This document shows, piece by piece, positions 17,611-25,479 of a stretch of 64,000 nucleotides of DNA. Both the position numbers and the translations under genes were made by a program. Within the stretch, counting starts at the first letter, position 1, and every line of letters starts with the position of its first letter. The notes under the pieces were generated by a model. It saw nothing but the letters and a program-made list of their open reading frames with translations. It did no database searches and was not told the DNA's origin. Origin of the DNA: Aeromonas sp. FDAARGOS 1405 (GTDB taxonomy: Bacteria; Pseudomonadota; Gammaproteobacteria; Enterobacterales; Aeromonadaceae); NCBI RefSeq assembly GCF_019048265.1, contig NZ_CP077311.1, positions 2,365,001-2,429,000 of the forward strand, given 5' to 3'.

Positions 17611-18519
17611 TCAGCGCTCGGGCGTGGCCGAGATCGGCGTGGGGTGCGTGGCGATCACCAGCTTGACGAAACTGTCGCGGATGGGGTCGGCAAAGAGGGG
17701 ATTCCATACCAGACTGACCTCCCACTCGGAATTGGGGCCGGAGAGAGGATAGAGGGTGACGTCAGGGCTGGCGATAAAGCTGACGCTGCGCGGCAGGATG
17801 GCGTTGCCGATCCCGGCGGCGACCAGCGCTACCAGGGTCTGGATATCTTCGGCCTCCTGGATCATCCCGGTCAGCCGGTTGGCGCCGAGAAAACCGGCGA
17901 TCTGCTGGCTGAGGCCGGGGCAGCGGTGGCCCACCATCTGCAGCAGCGGTTGGCTGGTCAACGCCTGCTGGAGATCAAACGCAGCCGGATCTGGCTGGGT
18001 CATCCGGGTTGGCACCGCCAGCACCAGCCGGTCGATCAGCAACCTGTGCTCGCGTAACTGCGGCAGCTCGGGGCGGCGCATAAAGCCAAGCTGGAGTTGA
18101 CCGGAGAGCAGTTGCTCCTGCTGGATAGCGGAAGGCATGTCCTGCAGATGCACCATCACATCGGGCACCTGCTGCTTGAAGCGGGCGACCAGCGAGGGGG
18201 CCAGCGCAAAGCTCGATAGACCAAAGCCAATCTTGAGCCGACCGGCTACTCCGCTCGCCACCGCCAGCGCATGGCTCTCGAACTCCCGCCCGTGTTCGAC
18301 CAGCGCACTCGCCTGGGTCAGCAGCTGGGCGCCGACGGCGGTCAGTTCGGCGCCGTGACGACCGCGATTGAACAGGGTGCTGCCGAGGGTCTGCTCCAGT
18401 CCCTGGATCTGCTTGGTGAGGGCGGGCTGGGTAATGAAGAGGCGATTGGCCGCTTCCCGGTAGTTGGCGGTCTCGGCCAGCATCACGAACGCCTGCAGTT
18501 GTTTGAGGTCGAATTTCAT
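17611..18519 (-). CDS. LysR-family transcriptional regulator
   Basis: A 302-residue regulator with an N-terminal winged helix-turn-helix (about 3-62, LKQLQAFVMLAETANYREAA and TQPALTKQIQGLE) and a periplasmic-binding-protein-like effector domain (about 90-295). It is divergent from the small-protein/HAD pair at 18635-19563, with 115 bases between, which is the usual layout for a LysR regulator and its target. The effector is not predictable. Confidence 0.88.
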   Translation of the reverse strand: MKFDLKQLQAFVMLAETANYREAANRLFITQPALTKQIQGLEQTLGSTLFNRGRHGAELTAVGAQLLTQASALVEHGREFESHALAVASGVAGRLKIGFGLSSFALAPSLVARFKQQVPDVMVHLQDMPSAIQQEQLLSGQLQLGFMRRPELPQLREHRLLIDRLVLAVPTRMTQPDPAAFDLQQALTSQPLLQMVGHRCPGLSQQIAGFLGANRLTGMIQEAEDIQTLVALVAAGIGNAILPRSVSFIASPDVTLYPLSGPNSEWEVSLVWNPLFADPIRDSFVKLVIATHPTPISATPER

Positions 18520-18634
18520 TCCATTTGATTATCGAAAGTGGCCATTTGCTCATTATAAATTATCTAAACGCCCTGTTCTAATGGCGCTGAAAGGGGAGCC
18601 GAGTCCCCTCCGACCTGGAACAAGGAGTCATATC

Positions 18635-18880
18635 ATGTCTACCCAACGCTATCTCTTTTTGATCAAGGGCTCTCTGGTGCTGGCCCAACCGCTGGCTGCG
18701 CCTGAAACGGGGGAGCTGCTTGCCAGCCTGCTGCAACAGGGGTTTGTGGTCGGCCCGCTGCAGGTGTGGGCTGGCAGCGCCGAACAGGCGCTCGCCTGTT
18801 ATGAACGTGCCGCCCAGCAGCAGGCTTTTACCGATGCGCTGCAGGGCGCTGAGCCTGAGCTTACGGGAGTATCGGCATGA
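18635..18880 (+). CDS. Small conserved-looking protein, 81 residues, unknown
   Basis: I do not recognise it. It begins MSTQRYLFLIKGSLVL, has an amphipathic alpha/beta pattern without a membrane helix, and resembles in size and feel a ferredoxin-like or YCII-type fold, but no catalytic motif is visible. Translation is well supported: AAGGAG lies eight bases before the ATG at 18635, and its stop overlaps the start of the HAD gene by four bases (ATGA). The frame is also open upstream of this ATG, which I ignore. Probably the first gene of the operon controlled by the divergent LysR protein. Confidence 0.72.
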   Translation: MSTQRYLFLIKGSLVLAQPLAAPETGELLASLLQQGFVVGPLQVWAGSAEQALACYERAAQQQAFTDALQGAEPELTGVSA

Positions 18881-19563
18881 CTACCGGCATGAGTCGCGAA
18901 CCGGGCGTTTGTACAAGCGGCACCAAAACCGTGGCGGTCGCCGCCCTGCTGCTCGATATGGATGGCACCCTGGTCTGCTCGACCGACGATGTGGAGCAGG
19001 TATGGCGGATCTGGTGTCGTGACCATCAGCTCGATCCCGAGCCGGTGCTGGCGATGTGCCACGGCATGCGCTCGCGGGAGGTGATCCGGGCGCTGGCCTT
19101 GCAACTGGATGTGGAGCGGGAGGCGGCGCGGCTCGACGAGCTGGAGATGCTGCATACCGGCGGCGATGCCATCGCCGGATGTGGCGAGTTGCTGCGCCGC
19201 TTGCCGCCACAGCGTTGGGCGGTGGTGACCTCCGCCAGTGAGCGGGTTGCCCGTCACCGCCTGCATTGTGCCGGTTTGCCGCTGCCCAACCTGCTGGTGG
19301 GGGCCGAAGCTGTGGTCAATGGCAAACCCGATCCCGCGCCCTATCTGCTGGGGGCTGAACGGCTTGGTGTCTCGCCCGCTGGTTGTCTGGTGTTCGAGGA
19401 TGCCCCGGCCGGTATCGAGAGCGCCCTGAACGCAGGCTGCACCGTGGTACAGGTGGGGGGCGATGCGCCGTTCAATCCGGCGGTGGTGGCGGTGATCCGC
19501 GACTGGCGCGAGGTGAAGGTGGAGATCGGAGAGACATCTCTGCTGGTGACGTTGCCTGCTTGA
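18877..19563 (+). CDS. HAD-superfamily phosphatase (subfamily IA, sugar-phosphatase-like)
   Basis: A 228-residue cytosolic phosphohydrolase. Motif I LLDMDGTLV is near residue 26, motif II VVTSAS near 119, motif III Lys in NGKPDPAPY near 150 and motif IV VFEDAPAGIESA near 171, which gives a complete active site with a small alpha-helical cap between motifs I and II. The pattern is closest to YfbT/YniC-type sugar-phosphate phosphatases. It is translationally coupled to the 81-residue gene. The first 20 residues before the fold are unusual, so the true start may be the internal ATG at 18889. Confidence 0.87.
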   Translation: MTTGMSREPGVCTSGTKTVAVAALLLDMDGTLVCSTDDVEQVWRIWCRDHQLDPEPVLAMCHGMRSREVIRALALQLDVEREAARLDELEMLHTGGDAIAGCGELLRRLPPQRWAVVTSASERVARHRLHCAGLPLPNLLVGAEAVVNGKPDPAPYLLGAERLGVSPAGCLVFEDAPAGIESALNAGCTVVQVGGDAPFNPAVVAVIRDWREVKVEIGETSLLVTLPA

Positions 19564-19603
19564 GCGATGGAGAGAGCACATTGCAGCCACAGCCTGCCGC
19601 AAT

Positions 19604-19634
19604 AAAAACGCCCCCGATCTGCGGGGGCGTTTTG
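19604..19634. terminator. Bidirectional terminator between HAD gene and nitroreductase
   Basis: AAAAACGCCCCC/GGGGGCGTTTT with loop GATCTGC lies between the two converging genes and has A and T runs on both sides. Confidence 0.88.
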
Positions 19635-19645
19635 CTATCTGGCCG

Positions 19646-20248
19646 TTATTTGAAAACGCGGAAACGGGTGGCATCGTCGATGAAGGTCTTGTCGCCGGCC
19701 GGTTGCTGGATGCTGCCAAAGGGCATCTGGGCACGCAGCAGCCAGCTGGCTGGCAGGTTCCACTCCTTGCGTACCGCCTCGTCGATGAGGGGGTTGTAGT
19801 GTTGCAGGGAGGCGCCGATCTTCTCCTGGGCCAGGGTGGTCCAGACCGCAAACTGGGCGATGCCGGTGGCATGTTCCGACCAGATGGGGAAGTTGTCTGC
19901 ATAGAGGGCAAACTTTTGCTGCAGATCCTTGATGACGTCGGTGTCTTCGAAGAACAGCACAGTGCCGAAACCTGCGCGGAAGCTGCCATCCACCTTGGCC
20001 TCACTCTGGGCGTAGGCCTCCGGCGGCACGATCTTTTTCAGCTCGGCTTTGACGATATCCCACAGCTTATGGTGCTGGGCGCCAAACAGGATGACGGCGC
20101 GGGAGCTCTGGGAATTGAAGGAGGAGGGGCTGTGCCTGATGGCATCCTGGATCAGGGCCGTCAGTTGTTCCGGTGTATGGGACACCTGGCTGCCCAGGGC
20201 ATAGATGGTACGACGTGCTTTGATCTGTTCGATAAACGGACTGCTCAT
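19646..20248 (-). CDS. Nitroreductase-family flavoprotein
   Basis: A 200-residue FMN enzyme of the nitroreductase fold, most like the Frm2/YdgI-type group: IKARRTIYAL at the FMN-phosphate site, HSPSSFNSQSSRAVILFG, and GASLQHYNPLIDEAVR. It would use NAD(P)H to reduce a quinone, nitro compound or fatty-acid-derived substrate; the substrate is unknown. AAGGAGATGTT precedes the ATG at 20246-20248. It is monocistronic between a bidirectional terminator and a divergent cyclase gene. Confidence 0.88.
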   Translation of the reverse strand: MSSPFIEQIKARRTIYALGSQVSHTPEQLTALIQDAIRHSPSSFNSQSSRAVILFGAQHHKLWDIVKAELKKIVPPEAYAQSEAKVDGSFRAGFGTVLFFEDTDVIKDLQQKFALYADNFPIWSEHATGIAQFAVWTTLAQEKIGASLQHYNPLIDEAVRKEWNLPASWLLRAQMPFGSIQQPAGDKTFIDDATRFRVFK

Positions 20249-20461
20249 AACATCTCCTTGTTCTGCTTGGCGTTGCAGCCGGTGATGGACGGTGTGTCCA
20301 GCGCCGGCCGCGTCAGGTATAGACTATAACACCCGCAATGCAGAGCGGGGTTAACCCGGGGTAACTAGCGTTTTTCCTGTCAGTTGATATTCGTTTGCGA
20401 ACCTTGATGTTTTGTTAGTATTGGAAATGTCATTAAAGGGGCGTTGAAGTGATATTAATCA

Positions 20462-22057
20462 ATGATTCACTCTCCTTTCTCTCGCACAATCCCGCTATGT
20501 TTTCCCCTGTTCGGATGTCATGTGAGCCGCTCGTATCTCAACAAGCGTTACTATGTGCTGGCCCCCCTCTCCGCACTGCTTGGCTTGTTGATCCTGATCG
20601 TGACGATCATCATGGCCATTGCCAGCTATCTGCGGGATATCGACATGACGGTATCCGGCTTCGGTCACATGGCTTCCTCCGTTGAGGCGTCCTTGATCCA
20701 CGAGATGGTGAAGGTCAATGAGCGGCAACTGGCAGTGCTGGAGGGCTCCCTAGACAAGGAGAAGATAGCCCGCGGCGAGCCGGCCGACTCTCCCATCTGG
20801 GCTATTGCCCATCAGATCAAGCCCGGCAACCACTATATCTACTTTTACAACCTGAAAGCGGATCGCATCGACAGTTACCCGGAGTGGCTCGCGCCCCCAG
20901 GTTATAAGGCAGCGCTGCGCCCCTGGTATCAGGTGACCGCCATGCCGGGCGACGAGCCCGTCTGGTTTGGCCCCTACCCTGAATACAATACTCAGGAGCT
21001 GATTCTCAGCCTGATCAAACGGGTGAGGGATGAGCAGGGGCAGTTGCTGGGTCTGCTGATGGTTGACATGTCATTCGACTCGCTGCAGCAGGCGCTGCAG
21101 CGCACGGTTGGTAGTAATCAGGCGGCACTCTATCTGACCTTGCGTGACACTGATCAGCTGGTAGTAGGCAGCAATATGGATCTGCTGGCGGCCAACACCA
21201 TCAAGCAGCATCAGAATCAGCAGTGGCTCGGCCTGGATGTGCTGTGGCATGGGACGTATATCAAGCGCGAGCTGGCGGATATTGGTTGGGATCTCAACAT
21301 CTATCTGCCGCCAGTACTGTTTCGTGACAGCCTCTACGATGCGTTGCAGATGGTGGTTTTTCCACTGCTCTCTCTGTTTGCCATCTGGTGTTGCAGCCTG
21401 AGTCTGCTGGTGCGGATCTTCCGCCAGGAGCAGGAGCTGGTGTCGGGCTCATTGACCGGCATCGTGCGCGATCTGGAGCGTTCAGCGCCTGTCAGTGAGC
21501 CCAAGACCTGGTTCGTGCGGCGTAGCCTGAACGAGATCGATCAGGTCAGGGCCAGTTTTCTCAAGGGGCAGGATGCGCTGTTGCGGGATCCCCTGACCGG
21601 TATCATGAACCGACGAGCCTTCGAGCAGCACAAGGCGGCACTGGAGCAGAGGGGGGCGTGCTTCTGGCTGCTGCTGTTTGATGTCGATCACTTCAAGGGG
21701 ATCAACGACAGCCAGGGCCATGCCTTCGGCGATCAGGTGCTGTGTCGGGTGGCCAACTGTCTTGCTGATGTGCTGGGGGTGAGTACGGTTTACCGGATAG
21801 GTGGGGATGAATTTGCCGCTCTGCTGCAACAGCCACAGGATGAGTTGGCGGAGAAACTCGGTTGTCTGCTTGAACTGGTGCGTCAGCAACAGTGGCGTGA
21901 ACACCATGGGCCGATCACCCTGAGTGCCGGCGGCGCCTGCCATTCTCCTGCCGCCGGCCCTATCTTCGAGCGGGCTGATGCTGCCCTCTACCGCAGCAAG
22001 GAGGCTGGCCGGAACTGCTGGCATCTGGCTGAAGGGGTGGCAGGGGCCCTTGACTGA
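20462..22057 (+). CDS. Membrane diguanylate cyclase with periplasmic Cache sensor
   Basis: Up to 531 residues. A membrane helix (about 35-57), a periplasmic Cache-type sensor (about 60-285, with WYQVTAMPGDEPVWFGPYP and LLGLLMVDMSF), a second helix (about 292-315), a short linker and a GGDEF domain (about 370-525) with the active loop IGGDEF. No RxxD inhibitory site precedes the loop (LGVSTVYR). The start is uncertain: ATG 20462, or GTG 20522, which would place the first helix close to the N-terminus and has GGA upstream. Confidence 0.87.
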   Translation: MIHSPFSRTIPLCFPLFGCHVSRSYLNKRYYVLAPLSALLGLLILIVTIIMAIASYLRDIDMTVSGFGHMASSVEASLIHEMVKVNERQLAVLEGSLDKEKIARGEPADSPIWAIAHQIKPGNHYIYFYNLKADRIDSYPEWLAPPGYKAALRPWYQVTAMPGDEPVWFGPYPEYNTQELILSLIKRVRDEQGQLLGLLMVDMSFDSLQQALQRTVGSNQAALYLTLRDTDQLVVGSNMDLLAANTIKQHQNQQWLGLDVLWHGTYIKRELADIGWDLNIYLPPVLFRDSLYDALQMVVFPLLSLFAIWCCSLSLLVRIFRQEQELVSGSLTGIVRDLERSAPVSEPKTWFVRRSLNEIDQVRASFLKGQDALLRDPLTGIMNRRAFEQHKAALEQRGACFWLLLFDVDHFKGINDSQGHAFGDQVLCRVANCLADVLGVSTVYRIGGDEFAALLQQPQDELAEKLGCLLELVRQQQWREHHGPITLSAGGACHSPAAGPIFERADAALYRSKEAGRNCWHLAEGVAGALD

Positions 22058-22304
22058 CAGCTTTTGTCCCAGCGCGCTGACTATTCGACAGGACGCGGCT
22101 GCCAGGTTATCGGTCACTTTGTCGTGACTGTCTGGTTCAATGTTAATTTTCACGTTTTAATTCAATAGGTTGATTCTACTCTTCCTGTGTTGGCTGTGAC
22201 TGTACTGCCATCGACTGTCGCATCCCTGTTTTCTGTTGGCTGGCGAACCTGATAGCTCTTTGTATAGTGCTGCTGATTATTAATCAGGTTTGACAGGAGT
22301 ATCC

Positions 22305-22787
22305 ATGGATATGAGTACGCGTGGCATCGGTGCTCTGGCTCTGTTGGGGGCGTTATTGCTGGGCAGCACTGCGGCCCACGGTTCGGAAACTCTCAACACC
22401 ATTCTTGGTGGCGGGGCGGGCGGGGTGGCGGGCTCCATGATCGGCAAGGAGTTGGGGGGAGATACCGGTGCGCTGGTAGGTGCGGCCATTGGCGGCGCAG
22501 CCGGTGGTGCGGCGACGGCCAACAAGGGCAACAAGAATGAAGCGGCCCTTGGCGGCGCGGTGGGGGCGCTGGGTGGTGCCGCCATCGGAAAGAGTGTCGG
22601 TGGCGATACCGGTCAGCTGATCGGCGCCGGGGTCGGCGGGGCGAGTGGTTCGGCCATCGGTGCCAAGACCGGCGATGGCCACAAGAGCCAGGATCGCTAT
22701 TACGATGATGACGATGATCATCACCATCACAAGCACCACAAGAAGTACAAAAAGCATAAGAAGCACAGATGGCACGACGACGATTGA
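22305..22787 (+). CDS. Secreted glycine-zipper protein with His/Lys-rich tail
   Basis: A 160-residue protein with a signal peptide (about 1-26, cut near AHG). Residues 35-125 are Gly/Ala-rich with repeated GxxxG zippers (for example GGGAGGVAGSMIGKELGG), as in 17-kDa-antigen/OmpA-associated YMGG-type proteins, which suggests membrane insertion or oligomerisation. The last 35 residues run through five Asp, four His and alternating Lys/His to a final DDD, a possible metal-binding tail. ACAGGAGT precedes the ATG at 22305. Location is envelope; function unknown. Confidence 0.78.
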   Translation: MDMSTRGIGALALLGALLLGSTAAHGSETLNTILGGGAGGVAGSMIGKELGGDTGALVGAAIGGAAGGAATANKGNKNEAALGGAVGALGGAAIGKSVGGDTGQLIGAGVGGASGSAIGAKTGDGHKSQDRYYDDDDDHHHHKHHKKYKKHKKHRWHDDD

Positions 22788-22810
22788 TGTGCGCTGAGTG
22801 AGTGCGAAAG

Positions 22811-22838
22811 ATGCAAAACGGGGCCTGTTGGCCCCGTT
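22811..22838 (-). terminator. Terminator of the 2-hydroxyacid dehydrogenase gene
   Basis: ACGGGGCC/GGCCCCGT with loop TGTT; on the minus strand TTTTGC follows the stem. It lies 30 bases after the dehydrogenase stop and also after the converging glycine-zipper gene. Confidence 0.75.
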
Positions 22839-22867
22839 GTGCATTGTGTGGTGACTCGTTCGTGCGG

Positions 22868-23824
22868 TTACACCAGCCGGTGCTGGCGGCGACCGGCGGC
22901 AAAGGCGTTGATGTTGTCGATCAGCTGGTCGGCCAGTCGCTGCATCGACTCTTCGCTGGCCCAGGCCACATGGGGGGTCAGAATGAAGTGAGGGTATTGC
23001 AGCGCCTTCATCAAGGGATGGTCGGTGGGCGGGGGTTCGACGCTCGCTACATCGAAACCGGCGCCACCTAGGCGGCCGTTGGCCAGCGCTTGCAGCAGCG
23101 CCTCCTCATCCACCAGCCCACCGCGGCCGACGTTGATCAGCAGGGCGCCCGGTTTCATCAGATCCAGCTCCCGCTCGCCAATCAGGTTGCGGGTGTAGGG
23201 GGTGAGCGGGCAGTGCAGGCTGATCACATCCGAACTTTGCAGCAACTCGTCGAGGGGCAAGCGATCCTCGTCGTGACTGGCGCCGACCTGGCTCTGGGCG
23301 TAACGCACTGTCATCCCCATCCCTTTGGCCCGCTCGCCGAGCGCCTGTCCGAGCGTCCCTTTGCCGATGATGCCAAGCTGTTTGCCGTGCAGATCCATGA
23401 TGTTGTGGTCGAAGAAGCAGAACTGGCCGCTCTGTTGCCAGCGCCCCTCCAGCAGCGACTGGCGCCAGCAGAAGAGGTTGCGCGACAGGGCCAGCATCAG
23501 CGCCATGGCGTGCTCTGGCACCGAGGGGCCCGAGTAGTTGCGGATATTGCACACCCCAACGTTGGCGGCGCGGCACGCCTCCAGATCCACGTTGTCGCTG
23601 CCGGTGGCGGCGAGCGCTATGAGTTTGAGCTCCGGTAGCTGGGCCAGCTCGGCGGCGCCGATCCGTACTTTGTTGATGATGGCAATACTGGCATCTTTCA
23701 GCCGCTCGACTACCTGTTCCGGGGCCGTGCTGGGATAACTCTGCCAGTGGTGGGGGAAGTCGGGATGACGCAGGGTGATGCCCGCATCCAGGGTATCGCT
23801 GTCGAGAAATACGATTTGCTGCAT
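22868..23824 (-). CDS. D-2-hydroxyacid dehydrogenase (glycerate/hydroxypyruvate type)
   Basis: A 318-residue NAD(P)-dependent dehydrogenase. The nucleotide motif GIIGKGTLGQALG is near residue 150, and the catalytic Arg (NVGRGGLVDEEAL), Glu (SVEPPPTDHP) and His (LTPHVAWAS) follow in order. It resembles HprA-type glycerate dehydrogenases most closely. I start at ATG 23822-23824 (MQQIVFLD), preceded by AGGAAGGA; an upstream in-frame start adds only five residues. It stands alone on the minus strand. Confidence 0.9.
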   Translation of the reverse strand: MQQIVFLDSDTLDAGITLRHPDFPHHWQSYPSTAPEQVVERLKDASIAIINKVRIGAAELAQLPELKLIALAATGSDNVDLEACRAANVGVCNIRNYSGPSVPEHAMALMLALSRNLFCWRQSLLEGRWQQSGQFCFFDHNIMDLHGKQLGIIGKGTLGQALGERAKGMGMTVRYAQSQVGASHDEDRLPLDELLQSSDVISLHCPLTPYTRNLIGERELDLMKPGALLINVGRGGLVDEEALLQALANGRLGGAGFDVASVEPPPTDHPLMKALQYPHFILTPHVAWASEESMQRLADQLIDNINAFAAGRRQHRLV

Positions 23825-23968
23825 GGTCCTTCCTGCCATTTTTCCGGTGTCGAGGGATCATGATGCCAAACAGGATACAGTCATTGCCAGCTCGCCGCTG
23901 TGTCATGACTGGGCTTTATCCGGCAGATGTGAGCTTGCGCGCTTTATTGCGCCACGCTAGCGGCCGGT

Positions 23969-24733
23969 TTAGAGCCAGCCCAGATGGTTGAGCCAGCCCT
24001 GAATGCGGGTGGGGGTCTCCTCCAGCTCCATCAGGGCGTAGGGGCGATAGTTGAGCTTGTTGCTGCGCCGGCTCTCGCTTTTGCGGGCCTCGGCGGCCAG
24101 CAGTGGCCAGCGGCCGCCATCCTCCTGATAGAGGTCCAGGGTGGGGATGGCCGCCTGAGCCACCTGTTTGGCCAGGGTCTGGTTGCTCTGCTGATTGGGG
24201 AAGAAGCCATCGAGCAGCACCAGCGCGTCGGGGGCGGGCAACTGTTCGCTGGCGATGAGGTTGGCAGTCCAGGCGGCGCCGGTACCTTGCGCCAGGATCA
24301 GCTTGAAGCCCCCCTCCTGCAGCTTGGCATCGGCCAGCTTGCTGATCCGCTCGGCAAACTGCTTGCGAAACTCATCGCTGTTTTTCGCTTTTTTCTCGGC
24401 GGCTGGGTCCAGTTCGGTCTGCTGGGGGGAGGGCAGCAGCAGCAGGGTATCAAAGCCCAGTCGGCTGAGGGCGCGAGTCAGTTGCCAGAGTTGGCCGCTG
24501 CGCTGCCAGTCGGGCAGTAAAATGGCGAGCCCCAGATAGTTTTCACTGTCGTGTTTGGCGAACAGCACCGTCTGCTTGTCGATCTGGGTAGCATCGGGCA
24601 ACCCTTTCCAGTCGCTTGCTTGCCAGTGATCGAGGGGGAGTGGCTCCGCGATGGGCGGTGCAACGTCGCTCGCCTGCGCTACATGGCCAGCCAGCAAGGT
24701 CAATAACAGCAGTGATAAGGATAATCTGGCCAT
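23969..24733 (-). CDS. Secreted DUF3530-family alpha/beta-hydrolase-like protein
   Basis: A 254-residue protein with a clear signal peptide (about 1-21, MARLSLSLLLLTLLAGHVAQA). The body has an alpha/beta-hydrolase look (LGLAILLPDWQRSG, LSRLGFDTLLLLP, LVLLDGFFP), but the nucleophile-elbow position reads AQGTGAAW, without serine. This matches DUF3530 as I remember it, a family without a proven activity. The charged run AEKKAKNSDEFRKQF at about 112-126 is an insertion in the fold. Confidence 0.7.
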   Translation of the reverse strand: MARLSLSLLLLTLLAGHVAQASDVAPPIAEPLPLDHWQASDWKGLPDATQIDKQTVLFAKHDSENYLGLAILLPDWQRSGQLWQLTRALSRLGFDTLLLLPSPQQTELDPAAEKKAKNSDEFRKQFAERISKLADAKLQEGGFKLILAQGTGAAWTANLIASEQLPAPDALVLLDGFFPNQQSNQTLAKQVAQAAIPTLDLYQEDGGRWPLLAAEARKSESRRSNKLNYRPYALMELEETPTRIQGWLNHLGWL

Positions 24734-24815
24734 AGTGTGCTCCCCCGGTTATCTGGGTTAGCGGCGGCGGCGGGATTTTCTGAAGGCGGGCGGTGTGATG
24801 GCAACTCGGAGGCAA

Positions 24816-24846
24816 TAAAAAAGCGAGCCGGTGGCTCGCTTTTTTG
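24816..24846. terminator. efp terminator
   Basis: AAAAAAGCGAGCC/GGCTCGCTTTTTT with a GGT loop, 22 bases after the efp stop. It is symmetric, with T-runs on either strand. Confidence 0.92.
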
Positions 24847-24867
24847 TAATCAATTCAAAGCGGTCAA

Positions 24868-25434
24868 TTAGTTGACGCGACGCTTGAATTCGCCGGTGCG
24901 GGTATCGATTTCGATCTTGTCACCGATCTCTACGAAAGCGGCAACAGCCAGCTCGTAGGTAGTGCCTTTCAGACGGGCAGGCTTGGTCACTTTACCGGAG
25001 GTGTCGCCACGGGCAGCCGGCTCGGTGTACTCAACTTCACGCACGATGGTGGTCGGCAGTTCTACGGAGATGGCTTTCTCGTTGTAGAAAGTCACTTCGC
25101 AGATGTCTTCCATGCCGTCTACCAGGTAGTTCAGCACGTCACCCAGGTTGTCTTTCTCTACGTCGTACTGGTTGTACTCGGTGTCCATAAAGACATACAG
25201 GGGGTCGGAGAAGTAGGAGTAGGTGCACTCTTTACGTTCCAGCTGAACAACGTCCAGCTTGTCGTCGGCCTTGAAGACGGTCTCGGTAGCGCTGCCGTTC
25301 AGCAGGCCCTTCAGCTTCATTTTGACCACGGCGGAGTTACGGCCGGATTTGTTGAATTCAGCCTTTTGAACCACCATCGGCTCGGTGCCGATCATGACTA
25401 CGTTACCAGCGCGGATTTCCTGTGCGGTTTTCAT
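24868..25434 (-). CDS. efp: Elongation factor P, arginine (EarP) type
   Basis: A 188-residue translation factor that rescues ribosomes stalled at proline stretches. Three beta-barrel domains are seen (KOW-like 1-63, S1-like domains 66-188). The tip of domain I reads NKSGRNSAV, placing Arg32 where E. coli EF-P has the beta-lysylated Lys34. That is the signature of EF-Ps modified by arginine rhamnosylation, and the modifying enzyme gene earP lies directly upstream, 45 bases away on the same strand. Family length is 185-190. Confidence 0.96.
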   Translation of the reverse strand: MKTAQEIRAGNVVMIGTEPMVVQKAEFNKSGRNSAVVKMKLKGLLNGSATETVFKADDKLDVVQLERKECTYSYFSDPLYVFMDTEYNQYDVEKDNLGDVLNYLVDGMEDICEVTFYNEKAISVELPTTIVREVEYTEPAARGDTSGKVTKPARLKGTTYELAVAAFVEIGDKIEIDTRTGEFKRRVN

Positions 25435-25479
25435 GTAAAAAATTCCTGTTCGTGAAACGGACGGATAAAAACTGCCAGA

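Noticed and set aside
25435..25479. Terminator between earP and efp
   Set aside because: The 45 bases contain no stable stem with a T-run; the genes are read as one operon.
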